A DNA stretch of 64,000 bases from assembly GCF_014651995.1 (NCBI RefSeq), contig NZ_BMXY01000001.1:682001-746000 (forward strand), given 5' to 3'. This document shows, piece by piece, positions 56,555 to 64,000 of the stretch (position 1 is its first letter; every line of letters starts with the position of its first letter). The notes under the pieces are model-generated. The model searched no databases, had not been told where the DNA came from, and saw only the letters and a list, made by a program, of their open reading frames with translations. The translations under genes were made by a program, and so were the position numbers. This DNA comes from Cognatilysobacter xinjiangensis. GTDB lineage: Bacteria > Pseudomonadota > Gammaproteobacteria > Xanthomonadales > Xanthomonadaceae.

Positions 56555-56572
56555 GGGACAAATTTGGGACAG
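56555..56572 (+). promoter_or_regulatory. Candidate integrase arm-type sites, right end
   Basis: GGGACA (56555-56560) and GGGACAG (56566-56572) are spaced 11 bp apart and lie about 110 bp inside attR. They match the pair at 46679-46695 beside attL, including the flanking TTT before and GCG after the second copy. This supports a role in integration or excision. Confidence 0.55.
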
Positions 56573-56679
56573 CGCCGCCGTTGACGGGCAGCAATGCCGA
56601 CGAATGGCGAGCGCGGTAACTGACTGATTTAGTTGCGGGGCGTTAATGGCGTAAGTTGCTGATTATTGGGGGATTCGCA

Positions 56680-56737
56680 CTTGAAAACCGCCGAAGGGTC
56701 AAACCTTCCGTGGGTTCGAATCCCACCCTCTCCGCCA
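56680..56737 (+). repeat. attR direct repeat (58 bp, duplicated tRNA-Ser 3' end)
   Basis: Identical to 46563-46620. The 5' part of the tRNA is missing here, so this copy is not a functional tRNA gene. The host gene at 56748 ends only 10 bp beyond it. Confidence 0.95.
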
Positions 56738-56747
56738 TTCCCGGTCT

Positions 56748-58475
56748 TCAGTGCCGGCGCGCTATCGGTTCGCGCGCATCGAGCGAGCGCCCGTGCTCCA
56801 GCAGCCAGCGCGTCATCGACTCCGCGTCCATCGGGCGGCTGAAGTAGTAGCCCTGCTGCGCCTCGCAGCGCGTCGAGTCGAGGAACCGGGCCTGTGCCTC
56901 GGTCTCCACGCCTTCGGCCACGATGCCGAGTTCCAGCGTGTGCGCGAGGTTCACCACGGCGAGGGCGATCGTGCAGCTCAGCCGGTCGTCCGGGACGCGC
57001 TCGACGAACGAGCGATCGAGCTTGATGCGGTCGACGGGCAGCTGCGCGAGATAGCCGAGCGACGAGTACCCGGTACCGAAGTCGTCGATCGCGAGCGACG
57101 CGCCCATCGCGCGCAGCTCATCCAGGACCGACGCACCGGGCCGGCCGTATTCCACCAGCTGTTGCTCGGTGATCTCGATCTCGATGTCGCCCGACGTCAG
57201 GCCGTTGCGGGCCAGGATCTCGGCGACGCGGTCGAGCAGGCTCGCGTCATTGAGTTCGCTGGCACGGAAGTTCACGCACATGCGAAGCGGCGGAATGCCG
57301 AGGTCGCGCCAGGCCCGCGCTTGCCGGCAGGCTTCGCCGAGGCACCACACGCCGAGGTCGCGCATCATGCCGGTGCGTGCGGCGAGCGCGATGATCTCGG
57401 GAATCGGATGGTCGGCCAGGGGCGGATGGCTGCAGCGCAGCAGCGCCTCCATGCCGACCGGCCGCCCGCTGCGTGTATCGATCTGCGGCTGGTAGTGCAG
57501 GCTGAAGGCACGGCGCTCCAGCGCCTCGCGAAGCTGCGCGCGGTCGCTCCCGAGTCGATGCGCGATGCGGTCGAGGTCTTCGGTGAAGTAGTGGTAGCCG
57601 CTGCGCCGCGTGGCCTTGACCTTGTACAGGGCGACATCCGCCATGCGCAGCAGTTGCTTGGCGTCGACCGAGTCCTGTGGGAACACGCTGATGCCGATGC
57701 CCGCACCGATCGAGAGCGACCTGCCCTCGATGTCGAAGGGGCGCGCGAGCGCCTCGAGGATGTCCGTCGCCATGCGGCCGCCCGCCGTCGCATCGTCGAC
57801 GTCGGGCTGCAGGAGCGCGAACTCGTCGTCGCCCAGGCGTGCGAGCAGGTCGGTGGGGCGCACCAGTTGCGCGATGCGCTGGGCGGCCTCTCGCAGCAGC
57901 TCGTCGCCGACGGCACGCCCGTAGCGCTCGTTGATGCGCTTGAGGTGATCAATGTTGACGACCTGCAGCACCATGGTCCGGCGGACGCGCAGCGCGGCGG
58001 CGATGGAATCGGCCAGCTTCTTGCCGAACGCGGTGCGCGCGGCGAGGCCCGTAAGCGGGTCGATGCGCGCGAGGTGCAGCATGGTCTCCTCGTCGCGTTT
58101 GCGCTCGGTTGCGTCGCGGCAGACGGTGATCACGCCGGCGAGGCGGCCGTCGCGTTCGCGAATGGGCGAGAACGAGCAGTCGGCCCATAGCGTCGTGCCG
58201 TCGGCACGCACGAGGCGGCGTATGTCGAGCGCGCGACCGTCGCGCAGCGCGGCGTGCAGCACGGCGTCCAGGCTCGCGGCGGCGCGATCCTCCGGCGGCA
58301 GCACCGTCGATAGCGGCCGGCCGAGCATGCCCCCGGCAGGGTGGCCGAGCAGTTGCTCGGCGCCCACGCTCCAGAGCCGCACGTGGCCGTCCGGGTCCAT
58401 CAGGATCACGGCGTGGTCCGCCATGCTTTCCAGTAGCGCGGCGAGCAGGCCGGGGTTGTCGAGATCGAGACGCAT
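56748..58475 (-). CDS. PAS-GGDEF-EAL protein, probable cyclic di-GMP phosphodiesterase
   Basis: A 575-residue cytoplasmic protein. A PAS domain (about 10-125, ending VITVCRDATERKR) is followed by a GGDEF domain whose active motif is altered to RLGDDEFALL (second Gly replaced by Asp), which suggests loss of cyclase activity. The EAL domain keeps MEALLR, the NFRASELND region, IEITEQQLVE, IDDFGTGYSSLGYL, KLDRSFV and AEGVET, so phosphodiesterase activity is likely. It lies just outside attR on the opposite strand. Confidence 0.9.
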   Translation of the reverse strand: MRLDLDNPGLLAALLESMADHAVILMDPDGHVRLWSVGAEQLLGHPAGGMLGRPLSTVLPPEDRAAASLDAVLHAALRDGRALDIRRLVRADGTTLWADCSFSPIRERDGRLAGVITVCRDATERKRDEETMLHLARIDPLTGLAARTAFGKKLADSIAAALRVRRTMVLQVVNIDHLKRINERYGRAVGDELLREAAQRIAQLVRPTDLLARLGDDEFALLQPDVDDATAGGRMATDILEALARPFDIEGRSLSIGAGIGISVFPQDSVDAKQLLRMADVALYKVKATRRSGYHYFTEDLDRIAHRLGSDRAQLREALERRAFSLHYQPQIDTRSGRPVGMEALLRCSHPPLADHPIPEIIALAARTGMMRDLGVWCLGEACRQARAWRDLGIPPLRMCVNFRASELNDASLLDRVAEILARNGLTSGDIEIEITEQQLVEYGRPGASVLDELRAMGASLAIDDFGTGYSSLGYLAQLPVDRIKLDRSFVERVPDDRLSCTIALAVVNLAHTLELGIVAEGVETEAQARFLDSTRCEAQQGYYFSRPMDAESMTRWLLEHGRSLDAREPIARRH

Positions 58476-58560
58476 GCCTGGGCTCCATCACGGTGCACGG
58501 CGTCGATGGCCCCACGCTCGCACCGGGCGGATGGAAGCTTCGTGAGGACGGTTTAAACCC

Positions 58561-59169
58561 ATGGCCGGTGCCGCGCATCCGAAGGGTATGCTCACCGCCG
58601 TGCTCGATCTTCCTTCGAACGCCAGCGCGCCCGCCGACGAGGATCGGGCACTCGTGGCGTCTGCCAGCGCCGGCAGCACGGCGGCGTTCGAATCGCTGTA
58701 CCGGCGCCATGCCGGCCGCGTGCATGGCGTGATCTGCCGGCTGGTCGGCGGGCAGGGCACGCGTGCCGAGGACCTCACGCAGGAGACCTTCGTGCGCGCC
58801 TGGCAGGCGCTGCGCGACTTCCGCAACGAATCCGCGTTCGGCACCTGGCTGCACCGGCTGGCGGTCAACACCACGCTGATGGACATGCGCGCGCGCCGCG
58901 TGCGCCGCCACGACGAGGGCGACGAGGACGGCTTGGAGTTCGTCGGCCAGCAGGATTCGGCCGGTGCCCGTACGGCGCTTCGCATGGACTTGGAGAAAGC
59001 CGTGGCCAGCCTGCCGCCGCGCGCCCGCGCTGTCCTCGTGCTCTACGACATCGAGGGCTGGCGGCACGAGGAGATCGCCGAAGAACTCGGCATGGCCGTC
59101 GGCAGTTCGAAAGCGCAGTTGCACCGCGCTCGCACTCTGCTCCGCGAGCGCCTAGGAGACCCCGCATGA
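58561..59169 (+). CDS. ECF RNA polymerase sigma factor
   Basis: About 202 residues from ATG 58561; ATG 58588 is an alternative. Sigma region 2 (FESLYRRHAGRVHGVICRLV, then AEDLTQETFVRAWQAL) and region 4 (LPPRARAVLVLYDIEGWRHE, then EIAEELGMAVGSSKAQLHRA) are intact. It overlaps the next gene by 4 bp; that gene has the shape of an anti-sigma factor. ECF sigma factors of this kind answer envelope or redox stress. Confidence 0.92.
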   Translation: MAGAAHPKGMLTAVLDLPSNASAPADEDRALVASASAGSTAAFESLYRRHAGRVHGVICRLVGGQGTRAEDLTQETFVRAWQALRDFRNESAFGTWLHRLAVNTTLMDMRARRVRRHDEGDEDGLEFVGQQDSAGARTALRMDLEKAVASLPPRARAVLVLYDIEGWRHEEIAEELGMAVGSSKAQLHRARTLLRERLGDPA

Positions 59170-59651
59170 ACGACGATCGCAACCTTCCGCTCGACGAGGA
59201 TCGCGCGCTGCCCGATGCGCTGCGCTGGCAGCTGCGCGCCCAGCGTCGCGACGTCGAGCCCGCGAACGACCTCTGGGCCGGCATCGCCGCGCGACTGGAG
59301 CCGCCGAAGCCGCGCGTCGCCCGACGCACGCACTGGTACGCGCTGGCGGCGAGCCTGCTGCTGGCGGTGACCGCCGGCGTACTGGTCCGGCCGTCCTACG
59401 TCGGCACGCCGGACGCGGTCGCACGGCAGGAAGCGCAACGCATGGCGCGCGAGTACGACGCGGCGCTGCGTCGCATGCCCACCGCATCGGCATCGCGGGA
59501 CCTCGCGCCAGCGATGGCGGAACTGGACCGCAGTACCCGCGAGATCCGCCGCGCGCTCGATCGCGACCCGAATTCGCGCCTGCTGCTCGACCAGCTGCGC
59601 CGCACCTATTCACTCCGCCTCGAGCTGTCCCAGCGCGCGGCCCTGAGCTAA
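59166..59651 (+). CDS. Probable membrane anti-sigma factor
   Basis: A 161-residue protein starting at ATG 59166 inside the sigma gene stop. A cytoplasmic N-terminal part (DLWAGIAARLEPPKPR) is followed by one membrane helix (about 57-76, HWYALAASLLLAVTAGVLV) and a helical periplasmic domain. There is no zinc-binding HxxxCxxC motif. Order and coupling to the ECF sigma factor support an anti-sigma role; sequence alone would not. Confidence 0.7.
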   Translation: MNDDRNLPLDEDRALPDALRWQLRAQRRDVEPANDLWAGIAARLEPPKPRVARRTHWYALAASLLLAVTAGVLVRPSYVGTPDAVARQEAQRMAREYDAALRRMPTASASRDLAPAMAELDRSTREIRRALDRDPNSRLLLDQLRRTYSLRLELSQRAALS

Positions 59652-59663
59652 TCGGAGAGTTCC

Positions 59664-60584
59664 ATGAAGACCGTCCACGTCACCTCGCTCGCGCTCGCGG
59701 CCGCCGTCGCCTTCGCGGCGGCACCGGCCTTCGCGGCCACGCCGATCAACCAGTCACGCCCACTCGATCCGCGCGGTCGCGTCGAGATCGAGAACATGAA
59801 GGGCACGATCGAGGTGCGCGCCTGGGATCGGGCTGAGGTGAAGATCGAAGGCATGCTGGGCGAGGGCGTCGAGAAACTGGAGATCGAAGGTGACGGCCGC
59901 GAGCTCAGCATCTCCGTGCGCTATCCACAGAGCCGCGGCCTGCGCATCCTCGGCAACCGCAAGCAGGCCGAACCCACGGTGCTGAAGCTGATGGTGCCGC
60001 GCCGCGCCGACCTCGACATCTCGGCGGTGTCGGCCGACGTGCTCGCCTGGGGCGTCGCGCCCTCGCAGCTCAGTGTCGACAACGTGAGCGGACGCACCAC
60101 GATTGCCGGCGCGGCGGACAACGTCGACATCGACAGCGTGAGCGGCGACGTCGAGGTGACCGTCAATCGCGCGAACGTCAACATCGAGAGCGTGAGCGGC
60201 ACGATTCGCCTGAGCGGGCGCCTGGGGCGCGAGGTCAGCGTCGAATCGGTGTCGGGCGACGTCGCGGTCAACGTGCTCGACACCGCGATCGAGCGCTTCG
60301 AAGGCAACAGCGTGAGCGGCGATCTGGACGTGCGCACGGCGCTCGCGCCGCAGGCGAGGGTCAAGCTGGAAACCGTCAGCGGCGACGTGCAGCTGCGCCT
60401 GCCGCGCACGGTGTCGGCGGAGATCCGTGGCGAATCCTTCAGCGGCACGCTGCGCGCGCCCGGTGCGAGGGTCGAGCGCCCCGAGCACGGCCCCGGTTCC
60501 AACTTCCGCCAGCGCTACGGCAGCGGCAGCGCGGACGTGTCGATCGAAACGTTCTCGGGCGACGCCGACGTGCGCCTGGAGTGA
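59664..60584 (+). CDS. DUF4097-family secreted beta-repeat protein
   Basis: A 306-residue exported protein. The signal peptide (MKTVHVTSLALAAAVAFAAA, cut after AFA) is followed by repeated beta strands containing the SVSGDV motif many times (DSVSGDVEVTV, ESVSGTIRLSG, ESVSGDVAVNV, NSVSGDLDVRT, ETVSGDVQLRL), which should form a parallel beta-solenoid. Third gene of the ECF operon, 12 bp after the anti-sigma gene, so it is probably a target or signal component of that system in the periplasm. Confidence 0.85.
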   Translation: MKTVHVTSLALAAAVAFAAAPAFAATPINQSRPLDPRGRVEIENMKGTIEVRAWDRAEVKIEGMLGEGVEKLEIEGDGRELSISVRYPQSRGLRILGNRKQAEPTVLKLMVPRRADLDISAVSADVLAWGVAPSQLSVDNVSGRTTIAGAADNVDIDSVSGDVEVTVNRANVNIESVSGTIRLSGRLGREVSVESVSGDVAVNVLDTAIERFEGNSVSGDLDVRTALAPQARVKLETVSGDVQLRLPRTVSAEIRGESFSGTLRAPGARVERPEHGPGSNFRQRYGSGSADVSIETFSGDADVRLE

Positions 60585-60661
60585 CCGGCCGGCCGGTTGC
60601 GCCGGCGACCGGCCATCAGTAGCCTTTTCCCCGGGGAAAAACTCGAAGTCGGGGGGAAAGG

Positions 60662-61321
60662 ATGTCCATCCGCGTTTTCATGGTCGACGACCATGCCATC
60701 GTGCGCACCGGCGTGCGCATGATCCTGTCGAAGGAAACCGATATCGATGTGGTCGGCGAGGCCGACAGCGGTGAGCAGGCGCTGCCGCAGATCCGGGCGC
60801 TCAAGCCCGACGTCGTTCTCTGCGACCTGCACCTTCCGGGCCTCAGCGGCCTCGAAGTCACCGAGCGCATCGTGCGCGGCGACTACGGTGCACGCGTCAT
60901 CGTGGTCTCGGTGATGGAGGACGGGCCGCTGCCCAAGCGCCTGATCGAGGCAGGCGCCTCCGGCTACGTCGGCAAGGCGGGCGATGCGAACGAGCTGCTG
61001 CGTGCGATCCGCGACGTGGCGCGCGGGCGTCGCTATCTCGCGTCTTCGGTCGCGCAGAACCTCGCGCTCGCGGGCATCGGCGGTGGCGGGTCGCCGTTTG
61101 ACGAATGCTCGCCGCGCGAGATCGAGATCGCCCTTCTGCTCGTGCAGGGCATGCAGCAGCAGGAAATCGCGCGTCGCCTCAGCCTCAGCCCCAAAACGGT
61201 GAACACGCACAAGAGCCGCATGTTCGAGAAGCTCGGGCTGTCGATCAGCGACACGGTCGGGTTGGCGCGGCTGGTCGCGCAGTACGGTCTCGGGAATCCG
61301 TCGACGAGCGTGATGGCCTGA
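60662..61321 (+). CDS. gacA: GacA/UvrY-type response regulator
   Basis: A 219-residue NarL/LuxR-type regulator. The receiver domain has D9-D10, phospho-acceptor D55 and K105. SPFDECSPREIEIALLLVQG and LSLSPKTVNTHKSRMFEKLG in the DNA-binding domain, and the phrase PLPKRLIEAGASGYVGK, are close to GacA/UvrY. In relatives it works with the GacS/BarA kinase to control small RNAs, motility and secreted products. It is monocistronic, preceded by a purine-rich GGGGGGAAAGG ribosome site and followed by a terminator. Confidence 0.88.
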   Translation: MSIRVFMVDDHAIVRTGVRMILSKETDIDVVGEADSGEQALPQIRALKPDVVLCDLHLPGLSGLEVTERIVRGDYGARVIVVSVMEDGPLPKRLIEAGASGYVGKAGDANELLRAIRDVARGRRYLASSVAQNLALAGIGGGGSPFDECSPREIEIALLLVQGMQQQEIARRLSLSPKTVNTHKSRMFEKLGLSISDTVGLARLVAQYGLGNPSTSVMA

Positions 61322-61349
61322 CCGCATAGCGCGGACATCCGCACAAAGA

Positions 61350-61377
61350 AAAAGGGCCGCATCGCTGCGGCCCTTTT
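61350..61377. terminator. Bidirectional terminator between gacA and rne
   Basis: An 11-bp stem (AAAAGGGCCGC / GCGGCCCTTTT) with loop ATCGCT. T-rich sequence follows on both strands (TTTTCGTTT and TTTTTCTTTG). It serves the two convergent genes. Confidence 0.9.
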
Positions 61378-61394
61378 CGTTTCCGGCACGTCGA

Positions 61395-64000
61395 TCAGGC
61401 GCGATCGTCGCCTTCAGGCTTCTCGTTGGCGATCGGCGCGTCGGCGACGCCACCCGAAAGCGAGTTGACGCCGGTGGAGCCGGCCGCATCGGCGTCGCTC
61501 GACGGCAGCTCGTCGGCTTCACCGGGGGCGTCGGCGGACACCGGGCCTTCGACGCTCTCGGTCGACAAGGCCTTCGACGCGACGTCGCCGGTGGCATCGA
61601 CCTGGCCCGGTCCGATGTCGGCCAGCGTGTCGTTTTCGACCGTCGCGTCGGCACCGCTCTGCACCCCCGCGGCGGCTTCGGCGGCCGCGTCCGCGGGTGC
61701 GCTGGCGACCTCGTCGACCTTCGCAGGTTCGATCGAAGGCGCGCTCGGGGCATCCTCCGCCGTCGGGCCAGGCGTCGGTGCCGGCTTCGCCGCCTCGGCG
61801 TCTCGCGACGTGGCGGCGGCGGTGGCCGCGGCGGCGTCGGACGGGGAGGGAGCCGCAGCGGTCGGCGCGTCGGCGATGGCCTGCATAGGCGCCGGAGTTA
61901 CCGGCTCGACGGGCTCGACGCGCTCGATGGCGGGCGCCGCAGCCGCCGGGGCGGCGGCGGGGGCGGGGGCCGCGTAGGCGGCCTCGACCGCTACGCCGGC
62001 GTTCGATGCAGCCTGCCCCGAAGACGACGTGGCCCCGCGCGGGGCGCTATCGGCCTGCGCCGGCACGGTTTCAGGCAGCGTCGCAGCAACTGCCGCGGCG
62101 GCTACCGGCGCGGTCGACGTCAAAGGCTTGGGCGCGCGCGGCTCGCGGCCGGCATCGGCCGGCGCCGCAGGTGCCGGGATGTCGTCGAACTCGAACTCGG
62201 GCTGCGACTGCGGTGCGGACGGCGTGGCCGGTGCGGCGGACGTCGACAGCTCCTCGTCCTCGCCCTCGTCCTGCAGGTCCGCCGCGTCCAGCGAGTCGAT
62301 GCCCTCCAGGCCCTCGGCGCCTTCCGCGCCGCGACGACGGCGGCGGCCACCGCGGCGGCCGCGACGGCGACGCGCGCCGTTCTCGCCCTTCGCCGCATCG
62401 ATCGTCTCGACCTGCTCGAACGCGACCGTGGCGGCGTCGGGCGCCGCGACCTTCGTCTCGGTGGCCGATTCGTTCGTCGCCTGCGCGACTTCGTTCACCA
62501 GCACGGCGACGGCTGCCGCATTGACGGCATCCGGTGCCGCCTTCGCGGTCTTGGCGTCGCTCACCGGCGCCGGGGTGGCGACGCCAGGCTGCTTCTCGCG
62601 CGGCTCGCGGTTCTCATCGCGGCCCTGCTTGGGCGGCTTCGGTGCGGACGGCTGCGACTGCGGCTTCGGCTGCGGCGTCGGCGGCTGCGGGCCGCGCTCG
62701 TTGGCGGGCGTGCCCTTCTTGCCCGGGTGCTGGGCATTGCGGCCGCCCGGCTGCTGCGGTTGTTTGGCCGGCTGCTGCGCCTGCGGCTGGCCGCGACCGT
62801 TCTGGCCGCGCTCCTCGCGACGCTGCTCGTTGCGGCCACGACGATCGTTGCGATCGCGACGGCCGTGCTCGCCACGCGCGTCGCGCTGGCTCGGCGCAGG
62901 CGCCGGCGGCGGCGCGACCGGGGTCTGGCCACGGAAGAAACGCATGATGCGCTCGACCAGGCCGACCGAATGGGTCGGAGCCGGCGTCGGCGCGGGCTTG
63001 GGTGCCGGGGCGGTGGCGACGGGCGCAGGCGTCGGCTCCTTCGGCTCGCGCAGCGGCGCGGGCGTCGCCGGCTTGACGTTGGTGACGGCCGGCGGCGGCG
63101 GGATGTTGAGGTGCGCCTTGGTCAGTGCGTGCGTCGCCAGCTTGCGCGGCGTGCCGCGCTGGTAGCTCGGCCTGCTCGTTTCCTCGCCGAGCTCGTTCTC
63201 GCGGATGCGCGTCACTTCGAAGTGCGGCGTCTCCAGCTGGTCGTCGGCGACGATCACGATCGGCGCGTCATGGCGCTGCTCGATCTCGGCCAGCGCGCGG
63301 CGCTTCTCGTTGAGCAGGAAGTTCGCGATCTCGACCGGCGCCTGCACCAGCACCTGGCCGGTGTTGTCCTTCATCGCGTGTTCTTCCGCGAGACGCAGCA
63401 CCGACAGCGACAGCGACTCGACGCTGCGCATGCGGCCGTGGCCCTCGCAGCGCGGGCAGACGATCTGGCTCGACTCGCCCAGGCTCGGGCGCAGGCGCTG
63501 GCGCGACAGCTCCAGCAGGCCGAAGCGCGAGATGCGGCCGATCTGCACGCGCGCGCGGTCGTGGCGCAGTGCGTTGGACAGCCGGTTCTCGACCTCGCGC
63601 TGGTGCTTGGAGGACGACATGTCGATGAAGTCGATGACCACCAGGCCACCAAGGTCGCGAAGGCGCATCTGGCGCGCGACTTCCTCGGCTGCTTCGAGAT
63701 TGGTGTTGAACGCCGTCTCCTCGATGTCGCCACCCTTGGTGGCGCGCGCGGAGTTGACGTCGATCGCGGTCAGCGCCTCGGTCTGGTCGATCACCAGCGC
63801 GCCGCCGGACGGCAGCTTCACCGTGCGCTCGTAGGCGTTCTCGATCTGCGACTCGATCTGGTAGCGGTTAAACAGCGGGACATCGTCCGTGTAGTGCTTG
63901 AGCTTGCGCACGTTGTGCGGCATCACCTGCTGCACGAAGTCCTTGGCCTCCGCGTACATCTCCGGCGTATCGACCAGTACCTCGCCGATGTCCGGGCGCA
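61395..64000 (-). CDS. rne: Ribonuclease E, 3' part
   Basis: Endoribonuclease that starts mRNA decay and processes rRNA and tRNA, and scaffolds the degradosome. The frame is open to the window edge, so the S1 domain and N terminus lie outside. The visible catalytic part contains [20 protein letters not shown] and [18 protein letters not shown] with the metal-binding aspartates, and the zinc-link CPRCEGHG. The C-terminal half (from about 63200 down) is the usual unstructured scaffold: Arg/Gln-rich RNA-binding stretches ([18 protein letters not shown]), an Arg/Gly block ([15 protein letters not shown]) and a long Pro/Ala/Glu tail. Confidence 0.95.
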   Translation of the reverse strand, partial: RPDIGEVLVDTPEMYAEAKDFVQQVMPHNVRKLKHYTDDVPLFNRYQIESQIENAYERTVKLPSGGALVIDQTEALTAIDVNSARATKGGDIEETAFNTNLEAAEEVARQMRLRDLGGLVVIDFIDMSSSKHQREVENRLSNALRHDRARVQIGRISRFGLLELSRQRLRPSLGESSQIVCPRCEGHGRMRSVESLSLSVLRLAEEHAMKDNTGQVLVQAPVEIANFLLNEKRRALAEIEQRHDAPIVIVADDQLETPHFEVTRIRENELGEETSRPSYQRGTPRKLATHALTKAHLNIPPPPAVTNVKPATPAPLREPKEPTPAPVATAPAPKPAPTPAPTHSVGLVERIMRFFRGQTPVAPPPAPAPSQRDARGEHGRRDRNDRRGRNEQRREERGQNGRGQPQAQQPAKQPQQPGGRNAQHPGKKGTPANERGPQPPTPQPKPQSQPSAPKPPKQGRDENREPREKQPGVATPAPVSDAKTAKAAPDAVNAAAVAVLVNEVAQATNESATETKVAAPDAATVAFEQVETIDAAKGENGARRRRGRRGGRRRRRGAEGAEGLEGIDSLDAADLQDEGEDEELSTSAAPATPSAPQSQPEFEFDDIPAPAAPADAGREPRAPKPLTSTAPVAAAAVAATLPETVPAQADSAPRGATSSSGQAASNAGVAVEAAYAAPAPAAAPAAAAPAIERVEPVEPVTPAPMQAIADAPTAAAPSPSDAAAATAAATSRDAEAAKPAPTPGPTAEDAPSAPSIEPAKVDEVASAPADAAAEAAAGVQSGADATVENDTLADIGPGQVDATGDVASKALSTESVEGPVSADAPGEADELPSSDADAAGSTGVNSLSGGVADAPIANEKPEGDDRA

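Larger units (their letters stand above)
46563..56737 (+). mobile_element. Integrated phage satellite-like element in tRNA-Ser(TGA)
   Basis: The element is bounded by perfect 58-bp direct repeats derived from tRNA-Ser and is about 10.1 kb from repeat to repeat. The gene order is integrase, two small proteins, a hypothetical protein, an AlpA-like regulator, a small protein, a RepA-like ATPase, a GGGACA repeat region, a zinc-ribbon-like protein, a small protein, an HK97-type major capsid protein, small proteins, and then membrane proteins including a putAbiC-like one. Most rightward genes overlap by 1-14 bp, which argues against simple decay. The right third is visibly less GC-rich than the host. 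No portal, terminase, tail or lysis genes are seen, so it cannot be an independent phage. Confidence 0.88.

Overview
The window is high-GC chromosomal DNA of a gammaproteobacterium, most likely of the Lysobacter/Xanthomonas family (Xanthomonadaceae/Lysobacteraceae). The basis is gene order (comEC-exbB-exbD-msbA-lpxK-kdsB-uvrC-pgsA-tRNAs), the SerC-HisC-AroA cluster, GacA-type regulator sequence and the style of the predicted proteins. This is an inference from remembered synteny; no database was searched.

Layout. 1-2316: end of the succinate dehydrogenase operon (sdhA 3' end, sdhB broken by an apparent 95-bp deletion, sdhE, a YgfX-like protein). 2340-13838: a long co-directional run, nearly all of it with overlapping or closely spaced genes, for envelope biogenesis and DNA handling (Lol transporter, comEC, ExbB/ExbD, MsbA, LpxK, KdsB, UvrC, PgsA). 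13863-14307: a tRNA cluster Gly(GCC), Cys(GCA), Leu(TAA) with a clear promoter and terminators. 14501-20700: MgtC-like, hypothetical, HU and histone-H1-like proteins, an FMN glutamate-synthase-like enzyme and an ArsC-like protein. 20802-24428: Ku and LigD, a two-gene bacterial NHEJ system. 24572-28783: a Thr/Gly-repeat lipoprotein, a large Gly/Ser/Tyr/Gln-rich BON protein behind a near-perfect sigma-54 promoter, and a sigma-54 activator with a tiny histidine-kinase-like partner. 29078-33408: tRNA-Val, a MASE1-type sensor kinase and divergent LuxR-type regulator, and a diguanylate cyclase. 33620-45373: fabA-fabB, a degenerate Mrr-like membrane protein, an FHA protein, msrPQ, serC-hisC-aroA, tonB-like, serS and azoR. 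45483-46620: a LysR regulator and tRNA-Ser(TGA).

46563-56737 is an integrated element of about 10.1 kb. It is bounded by a perfect 58-bp direct repeat formed by the 3' end of tRNA-Ser(TGA). It carries a tyrosine integrase, an AlpA-like DNA-binding protein, a RepA-like ATPase, GGGACA repeats, one HK97-type major capsid protein without visible portal, terminase or protease, several small proteins and a putative abortive-infection (putAbiC-like) membrane protein. The size and content suggest a phage satellite or phage-derived island, and this is the most unusual system in the window.

56748-64000 returns to core chromosome: a PAS-GGDEF-EAL protein, an ECF sigma / anti-sigma / DUF4097 operon, a GacA-type response regulator and the 3' part of RNase E running off the end.
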